This document shows positions 12,363 to 21,225 of a stretch of DNA of 54,316 bases, one piece after another. The DNA comes from Rhizopus sp. PT2906 (lineage: Eukaryota > Mucoromycota > Mucoromycetes > Mucorales > Rhizopodaceae): contig JAMYHX010000285.1 in NCBI GenBank assembly GCA_025529335.1, positions 1-54,316 of the forward strand, read 5' to 3'. The notes beneath the pieces were generated by a model. The model was not told the origin of the DNA and did no database searches. It worked only from the letters and a program-made list of their open reading frames with translations. Both the position numbers and the translations under genes were made by a program. How positions within the stretch are numbered: position 1 is the stretch's first letter; each line of letters opens with the position of its first letter.

Positions 12363-13475
12363 ATGACTATTACAACTCTATTCAGTCCTGTCAAGCTGGG
12401 AAGATATCAATTGGAACATCGTGTTGTTATGGCTCCAACAGGTCGCTTCCGATGCACTATTGAAGGTGTGCCTACGGAATTGGTTGCTGAATACTATGGA
12501 CAAAGAGCCTCTCCTGGTGGTCTTCTTATCACTGAAGCAACCGCCATTCATGAATCAGCAGGTCCATATCCATATGTAGCAGGCATATTTACAAAGGAGC
12601 AGATCGAAGGTTACAAATTAGCAACAGAAGCTGTACATAAGAAGGGCGGTTTATTCTTTGCGCAGCTTTGGCATGGTGGACGTGCAACAGCAAATGCATT
12701 TATGCCTAATGGTGAACAAATTGTTTCTGCCTCTGATATTCCTGTTGCCGGAAAAAACCCTTTCTTGGGAAATGCTGATTATGAAGTACCTCGTCCATTG
12801 ACCAAGTCTGAAATTAAGGATGTGATTCAGTTATATAAGCAGGCCGCTTTAAATGCAATTGAGGCTGGTTTTGATGGTGTCGAACTGCATGGTGCTAATG
12901 GATACCTTATCGACCAGTTTATCAACTCTAATAGCAACAACCGTACGGATGAATACGGCGGAAGTATTGAGAACCGTGCTCGTTTTGCTCTTGAAGTCGT
13001 TGATGCTGTAGCTGAAGCCATTGGTGATGACCGTACTGCTATCCGATTTTCGCCAGGTGGATCGTTTAATGGCGTAAGAGATGACACTGTTGTGGAAACA
13101 TGGAGCTACTTGACCTCTCAGCTACAAAAGAACCATCCAAATTTGGCTTATATTCATTTCATTGAACGTCGTTATGATATCGACGCTGATGTTGACTCCA
13201 TTTCAGGTGATTCACTGGAGCCTTTCCGAAAGATATGGAAGGGTACATTCATTGCTTCTGGTGGTTTCTCTACTGCTCGTGAAAAGGCATTCGAATATGC
13301 TCAACAACATGATGTGCTCATTTCTTTTGGACGTGCTTTTATTGCAAACCCTGATCTACCAGAGCGTCTTCGCAATAATTGGCCATTAAATCCTTACCAT
13401 CGTCCTACTTTTTATACTCATGATGCAGTAGGGTACACAGATTATCCATTTTATAATGCTAAAGCTCAAGCATAA
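12363..13475 (+). CDS. Old Yellow Enzyme family NADH:flavin oxidoreductase
   Basis: 370 aa, single exon. ATG 12363 is chosen because the product then starts MTITTLFSPVKLG, the normal OYE N-terminus. The enzyme is an FMN-bound TIM barrel that reduces activated C=C bonds with NAD(P)H. Visible family features are MAPTGRFR near residue 25 (FMN-contacting Thr), QLWHGGR, GVELHGANGYLIDQF (the substrate-binding His and Asn plus the following Tyr), NRTDEYGGSIENRARF, and FIASGGFS / ISFGRAFIANPDLP for phosphate binding. Length fits fungal OYEs of about 370-400 aa. The physiological substrate is unknown for most members; oxylipins, quinones or xenobiotics are candidates. Confidence 0.93.
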   Translation: MTITTLFSPVKLGRYQLEHRVVMAPTGRFRCTIEGVPTELVAEYYGQRASPGGLLITEATAIHESAGPYPYVAGIFTKEQIEGYKLATEAVHKKGGLFFAQLWHGGRATANAFMPNGEQIVSASDIPVAGKNPFLGNADYEVPRPLTKSEIKDVIQLYKQAALNAIEAGFDGVELHGANGYLIDQFINSNSNNRTDEYGGSIENRARFALEVVDAVAEAIGDDRTAIRFSPGGSFNGVRDDTVVETWSYLTSQLQKNHPNLAYIHFIERRYDIDADVDSISGDSLEPFRKIWKGTFIASGGFSTAREKAFEYAQQHDVLISFGRAFIANPDLPERLRNNWPLNPYHRPTFYTHDAVGYTDYPFYNAKAQA

Positions 13476-13911
13476 ACAATATTTAAATAAAGTGTATCAA
13501 TTTCATAGTAGACCATAGAGGTTATTGTTATCAGTAAAAGAAGAGATTTAATAACTTGTCATTATATCATTTACGCTTTATTCAGAAGTTGTTCGCATAC
13601 TGATAGAAAAATGGTAATTTCAGACAGCAAGTAATAATAAAAGAGAGTCATAAGAAGCAAAAGAATTGTTATTGTGAATAGCTTCTGAAAATGGTCTATG
13701 GATGATAAAAGCGTGCCTATTTTAATATTAGATTGTTTTATGAATGAATGATAAAACTCTTTACCAAAAAAGGAATATTTTGTGCTGCCCGGAAGACACA
13801 TTGTTCGGTGGCGGGAGAAAAAGTCCAGAAATGATCAAAAGCATGCGGAGTTGAGCACTATAATGTGTGCTAAAGTGTAAACTGATCAAACCCTCTTTCG
13901 AACTGAACATT
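13476..13911. other. Intergenic, promoter of eS24
   Basis: It contains the OYE 3' end (AATAAAG near 13484) and the promoter of the ribosomal protein gene. No gene is seen. Confidence 0.5.
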
Positions 13912-14587
13912 ATGGTATGTAAAAATAGAAACAACGACGCAGAATGAAGAAGAGAGTGAAAGAGATGGATAAAGACATATAGTATGGATGGATGGATGGA
14001 TAGATGAAAACAGATGGATGGATGCGAATTTTTTGTTCAACAAGGATAGAGTAACAGCTTTCAGTAATTTATGCAGTTCTCTCTCTCTCTTTCTTTCTCT
14101 TTCACTCTCTTCCCCATGATGCACACACATCATACACACCAAACACACAATCTTTTTGGGTTCACAGTCAACTGAACAACAAGTTTACATATAGGCTGAC
14201 GCTTCGACTGTCACTATCAGAACTCGCAAGTTCCTCACTAACCGCTTGCTCCAACGTAAGCAAATGGTCGTTGATGTCATCCATCCTGGACTTGCCAATG
14301 TCTCCAAGGATGAACTTCGCGCCAAGATTGCCAAGATGTACAAGGCTGAAAAGGAAGTTGTTTCCGTCTTTGGCTTCAAGACCCACTTTGGTGGTGGAAA
14401 GACTACTGGTTTCGCTTTGATCTATGACAACCTCGAAGCCTTGAAGAAGTTTGAACCCAGATACCGTCTCGTCCGTTACGGTCTTGCTGAACCTCCCAAG
14501 GGTGGTCGTAAGCAACGCAAGGAAAAGAAGAACCGTGAAAAGAAGTTCCGTGGTGTTAGAAAGACTAAGAAGGTCAGAAAGGAGTAA
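13912..14587 (+). CDS. RPS24: 40S ribosomal protein eS24
   Basis: Exons 13912-13914 and 14195-14587 give 131 aa. The first exon is only the ATG; it is followed at once by a perfect GTATGT donor, and the 280-nt intron ends CATATAG. The spliced start MADASTVTIRTRKF matches eS24, followed by TNRLLQRKQM, VSVFGFKTHFGGGKTTGFALIYD and RLVRYGLAE, then a Lys/Arg-rich tail. The protein is part of the small ribosomal subunit and is needed for 18S rRNA maturation. The long intron holds a GGAT-repeat tract (13983-14025) and a CT-rich tract (14078-14110). ATG-only or very short first exons are common in fungal ribosomal protein genes, and such introns can carry regulation. Confidence 0.95.
13983..14025. 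repeat. GGAT/GATG short tandem repeat inside the RPS24 intron
   Basis: Repeated GGAT and GATG units, interrupted once by GAAAACA, lie within the 280-nt intron. The intron also contains a CT-rich tract near 14078-14110. Confidence 0.8.
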
Positions 14588-15192
14588 AGGGAACTTCTCA
14601 TTATTTCTTGTTACACTTGTAATAAATCCAGAGGATTCTTTGTTTTGCTTAAAATGTCTGGGAGGGTTTGAGAGAGAGCACGTTCCGACACTCTGCGCGC
14701 GGGAAAATAAAGAGGGGAGACTATGGATATAATGATAAGGGTCTAGCGAACGAATGGTAAGAAGAGAGTAAGGGGGATAAGCATGTCCTTTGTTTTTGGC
14801 ACACTTATATACAAAGATTTCACATTGATATACATTAGTACTATCTGTAGGGTGGAAAACGTAAGGATAAGGGAGGAAAAGGAGAGGGGGAGCATCAATA
14901 ACAAATAGTTCTTGGCGAAAGTAAACTCGCCCCCTTCTATTAAATTGTTTCCGTATTTTGATTTTACAAATTGCCAAGGGTTCTATGCATATGAACGCAT
15001 GTTGAAATCCCTGGTACTACAACTCCCCCCCCCCTCTCTCTTTCTCGTTCTTCCCATCATGTATGTAGCAAAAGATGTATAATTAAGCTCAATTCAAAAA
15101 GGAATCTTTTTTTTGGTGTTTGTTTGTACGTATTTATGTTTATTTTTTGTAGGTGTATTTGTTGAATAAATGTATAATATGTAACTAAAGGT
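14588..15192. other. Convergent intergenic region between RPS24 and the Sel1 gene
   Basis: It holds the 3' UTRs of two converging genes. A C run (15024-15033) followed by a CT tract is present. The open frame on the minus strand at 14168-14977 is antisense to RPS24 and not a gene. Confidence 0.5.
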
Positions 15193-17196
15193 TTATGCGG
15201 CCGGCGCACTATATCCACAGATGAACTCTGTGCAAGTTAAATCATCATCAGAAGTGAGAGGTATTGATCCGGGTGACACTAGACAAGCCCTGACGAGTAA
15301 TCTTCGTAATCTCTCATGAGAACTTCGACAACCAGCTAAAATAAGACACAATGGTGAGTACGGGGGTATGTCTATACGTCCCATATATCATTTACCTATA
15401 GCAGCTTTTTCAAACCAAGCAGTTGCCTTTGCAAGATCGACTTCACATCCTAATCCCTTTTCATAACAATTTGCTAAATGATATTGAGCAGCTACATGAT
15501 CTTGTTCTGCAGACTTGAGGAATGATTTGAATGCTGATTCAAGATTCTTTTCTACGCCTAATCCGGACTGTAAATGAAGTCCCAATTTATCGAGAGCCCT
15601 AGCATGATTCTGAGCAGCAGCCAGTTTGTACCAGTAAACAGCCTTTTCATTATTTTGTTGAACACCAATGCCATTAGCATAGCAGAAACCCAAGTTACAC
15701 TGAGCCCAGGGATTGCCTTGACGAGCTGATTTGTGATACCAATAGACAGCACGAGGACAGTCCTTCTTGACGCCTAGTCCTTCTTCATAGCAGAAGCCAA
15801 GGGAGTTTTGAGCCAAGGCGTTTCCTTGTTCAGCACTCTTGCGGAACCATTTGATAGCCTCTCGTTCATTTTTGGGCACACCAATACCATTTCTGTAGCA
15901 ATATCCGAGTGAAAGTTGTGCGGGTGCATGGTTATCCTTGGCGCTGAGCATATACCAAAAGACAGCCTCTTCTTCATTTATCGGCACGCCAACTCCATTT
16001 TGATAACAATAACCTAGGGAGTGATAGGCAAAAATGTTGCCTCGTTCTGCCGAGCGTCTGTACCACTTGACTGCCTCCTGCTCATTCTTTTCGACACCTA
16101 TACCATTCTGATAACAAAAGCCGAGATTATGTTGAGCTCTTGCATGGCCTTGAACAGCAGCCTTTTTGTACCAATAAGCACCCAAGGTATCATCTTTCTC
16201 AACTCCGATTCCGTTTTGGAAACAATAACCTAGGTTGCATTCAGCCCAGGGATAACCTTGGTCAGCTGATTTCCTGTACCAATAAGTAGCTTTTTTAAAG
16301 TCTTGTTCGACCCCGATACCATCTTCATAACAATAACCAAGTGAGTTTTGGGCAAAGGCATTTCCTTGTTCAGCGGATAGGCGGTACCATTTGACAGCCT
16401 CCTGAACATTTTTCTCAACTCCGATTCCGTCCTCGTAACAGTAACCAACGTTATAAATAGCAACGGTTTCGCCCTGAGCGGCGGCCAGAAGATACCAACG
16501 CATGGCTTCCAACTCGTCCTTGGCAACGCCAAAGCCTTCACCGTAGCAGTAACCTAGGATACCTTGACCACGAGCATGTCCTTGCTCTGCACTTGCCTTG
16601 TACCACCGGAAAGCGGCCTTTTCATCCTTGGGCATCCCCACACCATCGTGGTAGCACACACCCAGTGCATATTGAGCAGACGGATCAGCATCTAGTGTAG
16701 CTGCCTGAACTATCCAATCCACCGCATTTGGACATTGCTTTACTTTTTCTGCCCACTCCTCTGCTTCAACTCGATTGATCCGTACGTTAGGGCGACCATA
16801 TTTTCTAAGGAAGGCTAACCGAGCCATGGACAGACCGTCGCCCTTACTGGCAGCTGCTAAATAACGTCTTTCGGCTTCAACAAAATCTTTCGGTAGTCCT
16901 AGACCAAACTCATAACAGAATCCAATAATACCTTCGGCTTGTACATGATTGCATTCTGTAGCGGCTAATGTGTAATAGTGAATAGCTTTTTCCTGATTGA
17001 CTGGGTATCCTTTTCTTCCAAATAAATAGTAGTTGCCTTTCTGAAAGTAATGTTGACCATCACAAGATGACGATGACGAATGACTTGAGGGCATACTTGT
17101 GTCTTCTATGCTGTGTTTTATCTTGGATAATATTATTTCTTTTGAACGATAAATTATTGTAAAAGAAGAGGAAGAAAAAGAAAAGATAGGAGACAT
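15193..17196 (-). CDS. Sel1-repeat (TPR-like) protein, two exons
   Basis: Exons 17196-15396 and 15335-15193 give 647 aa. The protein is an array of about 14 Sel1 repeats of ~36 residues, each with a core like LGYCYxxGIGVxKN followed by AxxWYxxSAEQG. Such solenoids are scaffolds; relatives include Hrd3/SEL1L and the Skt5/Chs4 activators of chitin synthase, but nothing fixes the partner here. No signal peptide or membrane segment is convincing. The first exon alone would end shortly after a GTAAAT donor; splicing the 60-nt intron (with a TACTCAC branch-like site and TTTTAG acceptor) restores one more half-repeat, AAIAGCRSSHERL, and a Ser/Asp-rich tail. Start 17196 follows a pyrimidine tract; ATG 17094 is the alternative. 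Confidence 0.85.
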
Positions 17197-17441
17197 TGAT
17201 AAAAGATTAAAGAAAAAAGAAAGAAACAAAAAAAAAGAACAAAAAATAAAAAGGGGTTCAAAAACAGATAATTTTAATAAGGGGGGGGCGTAAAGTGTGT
17301 TGATATCAAACAACAAATAATTGTTAAAAATATACAAGTGTCATTTCTCCTCTACCTCTCTTTTTTACTTTTTTACTTTTTTTATAGTTTGGACCACCCT
17401 TAAATAAGGAATAACTCCTTAATTTTATATCTCCTTAAATG

Positions 17442-18367
17442 ATGTCTATTCTCAAGTCATGTTTCAAATCAGTAAATAAAACCAAGTTGGAATCATTAGC
17501 TCAAGGTAGTCCCCAAAAAGATAAAGCATAGATAGACTTTTAATTCATCCATATGCAGATATTAGTTATGTTGCGATTGGTTCAAGGTTTATCAAACTCA
17601 TCAGACATTCTATTTATATTTATATTTATTTATGTTTATATAATCATAGAATAAGCCATTTGATCGATGTATGTTCAGTGAATATGGATCAAGCAAAAAT
17701 TTTACTAGATATAAGAAAAGTATAAGAAAAAGAAAAGCTTTTTAAATGCCGAATATCAATCATCTCTACCCTTAGGATCATCCTTCACTCGTTCTACTTC
17801 AATTCAAGGATCGGTTTACATTTGTTTGTCACAAGAAAAGACTAAGAGAATACATTGAATCGACATTAAATAACAATGTTCAATTGACCTTTGTTGATGT
17901 TCAAGGCAAAGAGCCAATCAAAGTAAAACCAATCTCTCTTCTTATTCGTTCACTCATTATTATTCAAATAGACAAACTCAATACCCAGTCAATTAGTTTA
18001 TTGGTTAGAGAATCAGTTATTACCTTTTTTGTCAAATCAAGATACACTTTACTACTCTCCCATCATTCCAACTTGCATGGTAGCAGTGACTGGTTATGTA
18101 TTAGAATATCCCGTTGTCTATACAACTCACTTTGTCACTGATGATCCTCGAGCTGAGTTAGATGAGTGGGAAGTAAGAACGAACTGCTTGGGAAACCGAA
18201 CATTACAGGTGTTTCAAGTTTGGGTGTCAAATCATCTATTGATGAGCTTTAGTGTTCCTCAAGGTTTAGATATTGATAACAAAGAAATAGAACATGGGCT
18301 TCAAACCAAATATCCGACATGTCAAATAAGATCACATACAGTCAAGATGGATAGATTCGCACTTTAA
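17442..18367 (+). pseudogene. Conserved-looking three-exon gene with one frameshift; tentative C1orf74/DUF4504-like
   Basis: Exons 17442-17505, 17559-17719 and 17776-18367 join in frame through two short introns (53 and 56 nt). The third exon then runs open until a six-T run at 18025-18030. Removing one T would join TLNNNVQLTFVDVQG...SLLVRESVITF to LSNQDTLYYSPIIPTCMVA and keep the frame to the stop at 18367. Without that, the protein ends early. No intron bridges the shift in the right phase. The pattern (VTGYVLEYPVVYTT, VFQVWVSN, FSVPQG) reminds me of the C1orf74/DUF4504 family, but I hold that loosely. It may be a real inactivating indel or a homopolymer sequencing error. The gene converges with the zinc-knuckle gene. 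Confidence 0.55.
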
Positions 18368-18432
18368 TATTTATTACTATTGTTATTAATATGATTAGTA
18401 TTATAATTTTCTACATAAAAAACATCAAATGA

Positions 18433-18531
18433 TCAGTTATGTGGTTTGTGACGTTTGGGACAATTCCATGCTATGTGGCCAGTAACTCCACAAAATGAGC
18501 AACCTGCATTGACTTGATTTGATTGAACCAT
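18433..18531 (-). CDS. 32-residue single zinc-knuckle (CCHC) protein
   Basis: A very short frame, 32 aa, whose middle is a perfect CX2CX4HX4C knuckle: Cys11, Cys14, His19, Cys24 (CSFCGVTGHIAWNC), with basic residues before and after. Zinc knuckles of this type bind single-stranded RNA or DNA and occur in CNBP-like proteins, splicing factors and retroelement Gag. A TATA element lies about 100 bp upstream. The bases before the ATG end CTATAG, so this could instead be the last exon of a longer gene, though no coding exon upstream is evident. It could also be the remnant of a retroelement. Confidence 0.5.
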   Translation of the reverse strand: MVQSNQVNAGCSFCGVTGHIAWNCPKRHKPHN

Positions 18532-18628
18532 GTGATAGACCTATAGAATGTATAGTTCCCTTTCTTCTTTCTTGCGTATATACGTGTATAGAGGTGTAAT
18601 GAAAAATGAAAAAATGTGGCATCTGTCT

Positions 18629-18637
18629 TTTTTATAC
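18629..18637 (-). promoter_or_regulatory. TATA box upstream of the zinc-knuckle micro-gene
   Basis: The minus strand reads GGGGTATAAAAAAG, about 100 bp before the ATG at 18531. Confidence 0.5.
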
Positions 18638-18639
18638 CC

Positions 18640-20030
18640 CACAATATCGCGGACCGACTACTAACTTTATTCCCCATTTGTTTTCTTTCCCTCTTTAGAA
18701 TATATATTCACACGGTGGTGACAGCATCCACACAAAGAGAGACCAAAAAGACAGATACGGAACACTCTGGTTACTTTTTCCCCCAAGGCAAGTCCATTTT
18801 GCCTCGTTTATTCAGCTTTCGAAACATGGAAGTTTTTTTTTAAAAAAAATAAAGTTTGTCTTTTTTCCAATCTTTAACTCTGGTGTTTCCCGAGCTGAAT
18901 AAAGCAGGCTACCTTGATTATTTTTGCACATCATTTTTATTTATTTTGCGCCATTGATAACTAAAGCCATCACTTGTTTATGCGAATTCAATAAAGACAT
19001 GAGTGATTACGTGATAATGACGCTTTCTGTTGAAACCAAAAGAACGACTTTTGGAAGAGAGGGCATGTACCTAGTTTTTTGATCCATCCAAATTATACAT
19101 GACGTGCATATTGGATCTTGTCTCAATATAAACACAGTTACTGCTTTGATCTCGTGTTCTCACTGCTTTTCCATTTTAGCATCTTTTCCTTTCCTTTTTC
19201 CCTTTGTTTTGATCAAAGCTTTCAGGCTATTTTCGACATGCTACACAGTTGTCTAGTTTTTTGTAAACAAACGCACTGAATCACCGCTTTGGAGAGTGTA
19301 CGACTATTTACCATAAGCAATAGAACCAGAGACACGGGTTATTCCAAGCGATATAGAACAGTAAGGGCGATGAAAGATGCCTGTAATGGATATATTCTTC
19401 ATGAAATAACACGCCAAGCCATAAGGAACGACTAGCAAACATAAAACACCGATGATAGCACCAGATAGCAACTATTGTGCAAGTAACAATTGTATGACCA
19501 TCAATTTTTCGGCTTGTAGAACAGCGAGAAAAGAAAGAATGGAATAAGATAGATTGAACCTTGCACAATTTCTTCTGATTCATTAACAACACCAAACATC
19601 TCATAAAGAGAGAGAGAGAGAGGGATTGTACGTTAATGGGCCAAGCGTATGACATCTGAGGGATCATTGCCTTTGTTGAATAAAATATCGTAGGTGTCTC
19701 CTGAAATCTTTAGTAAAAGTAGCTGTTACTAACAAGGAATGTACTGAGCACATGGCAGCTTACTCTTGTACTTTAGATTCTTTATAAAAATATTTATACA
19801 CTGTTAGTTTACAGCTTTAAAAGACTTGGTCAAACTTCAATCTTTATTTGTAATGATTCTCTTCTCTTTTCCTAGTGGCTAAACCCGTTCTTTTGGATTT
19901 GATAGGTAAATAACCATTGACCAATCATATTACAATTTCGCAAGTTTTTTTTACGCGACTTTTTATCCTTTAATTTGTTGGTGTCCTGAATTTTTTTATT
20001 TTATTTTTTTGTACTTTTTGTTACCTGATT
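18640..20030. other. Intergenic stretch before the KEN-box protein
   Basis: About 1.4 kb with no supported gene. A GA repeat sits near 19607-19622. The frame at 19308-19667 on the minus strand is low-grade. The last 100 bp before 20031 are T-rich promoter-like DNA. Confidence 0.45.
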
Positions 20031-21221
20031 ATGTTTTCAAATTTTGAAGGGTTCAGAAAGAGGCCCGTTGTCACTTACTCACGCAAGGCTCGTGTATTAA
20101 AACCAGAGACGCCCAAGGCAAATCTACCTTCACCTCCATATGACTCTTCTCCCCCTGTCGTACAGTCTTCCTTATCGTCTTCTTCTAGTTCTTGCAGTGA
20201 CTTGGCAGTTGAAGAAAAAGAGAATGACATATTTGATTTCCCAGAGGAAGAAGCAGAGATAGAGTTGATGGTAGCTTCAACTAGACACACACCATCATCA
20301 CCAAAGCCAGCAACAATATGTAAGCCTCGTAAGAAACCTAAACAGCAAAACAAAAAGACGGCAAAAACAAAAGTTGTAGGAAAAACCTCCGTCCCTCTCA
20401 AACCGGCGGTTCACCCAATACTTCACTCAATAGCCCATACTGTATCTTATCCAGTAACTGACCCGGCAACTGACCCAACAACTGACCCAATATCTTACCC
20501 TGTATCTTATCCAGCGATTGACCCAGCAACTGTATCAGGACAGCAGCAGACGTATAATCATAGTAGCTCTATAGACTCTTATGATGTATTTGCATTTGAT
20601 CCTGCCCCTTATCAACCACGTATTAAACACAGCTTACCACAGCAACAACAACAACAACAAGTGTTACCTTCAAACACATTGTATTCTTCTATAATAACTA
20701 CAAACATATTCAACGTACCTTCTCATATACCAATTTTTAATACGCACTTTAACCATATGCAACCATTATCATATCTTCAACCGATACAGCAACAGTCATT
20801 ACAGCAGCAGCCAATGCAACAACAACCATTACAGCAGCAGCCAATACAACAGCAGTCAATACAACAGCAGCCAATACAACAGCAATCAAGTATAAAACCA
20901 AAAAAGAAAAATCTAGTAGCCCATCTAAAGACGGCGAATGGAGAAAAAGAGAATATACCGATAGTAAGAGAATACGACTTCTCAGACGAAGAAGATATCG
21001 TACCACAGCTACCCTTAAAACAAACTATAGTTCAAGATAGAAGTGCATCACCAGAGTTAAGCTATGAAGAAAGAATGGAAAAAGAGTTGGAATCTATAAT
21101 GAGATCAGAGTTTGGAGAATCAAAAGAACAAGAAACAACAGAAATCAAACATAGACCAAGATATCAACCATTAAACGAAATTAAAGTTAAAGTGACATAT
21201 ACCAAACGTGTAAAACAATAA
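20031..21221 (+). CDS. Disordered Gln-rich protein with two KEN boxes
   Basis: 396 aa, single exon. No folded domain is recognised. The N-terminus FRKRPVVTYSRKARV resembles the TYSRK/TYGRK patch at the start of WAPL-type cohesin regulators, and IFDFPEEE follows at about residue 66. Two KEN motifs (EEKEND, about residue 63; GEKENIP, about residue 304) fit the APC/C degron. There is a lysine patch (KPRKKPKQQNKK), a Pro/Thr/Asp repeat (residues ~137-170), a run of Gln near residue 205, and a QQQP/QQQS tandem repeat (residues ~255-285). The C-terminus is acidic then basic. A cell-cycle-regulated chromatin factor is a guess only. Its stop lies 4 bp from that of the converging CCA-enzyme gene. Confidence 0.7.
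   Translation: MFSNFEGFRKRPVVTYSRKARVLKPETPKANLPSPPYDSSPPVVQSSLSSSSSSCSDLAVEEKENDIFDFPEEEAEIELMVASTRHTPSSPKPATICKPRKKPKQQNKKTAKTKVVGKTSVPLKPAVHPILHSIAHTVSYPVTDPATDPTTDPISYPVSYPAIDPATVSGQQQTYNHSSSIDSYDVFAFDPAPYQPRIKHSLPQQQQQQQVLPSNTLYSSIITTNIFNVPSHIPIFNTHFNHMQPLSYLQPIQQQSLQQQPMQQQPLQQQPIQQQSIQQQPIQQQSSIKPKKKNLVAHLKTANGEKENIPIVREYDFSDEEDIVPQLPLKQTIVQDRSASPELSYEERMEKELESIMRSEFGESKEQETTEIKHRPRYQPLNEIKVKVTYTKRVKQ
20790..20886. repeat. CAG/CAA tandem repeat coding for QQQP/QQQS units
   Basis: Fifteen-base units built from CAG/CAA codons encode QQQSL, QQQPM, QQQPL, QQQPI and QQQSI in tandem. A pure CAA run coding for Gln lies at about 20641-20659. Confidence 0.85.
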
Positions 21222-21225
21222 AGAA

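Noticed and set aside
14116..14176. Possible C/D-box snoRNA in the RPS24 intron (ATGATG ... CTGA)
   Set aside because: The C box is imperfect and no terminal stem pairs around the boxes.
14168..14977. 269-codon minus-strand open frame
   Set aside because: It is antisense to RPS24, whose spliced protein is certain.
17988..18041. An intron that might remove the frameshift in the 17.4-18.4 kb gene
   Set aside because: The donor is weak and the resulting phase still does not join the two frames.
20075..20401. 108-codon minus-strand frame
   Set aside because: Shadow of the KEN-box protein gene; Ser-rich mirror with no promoter.
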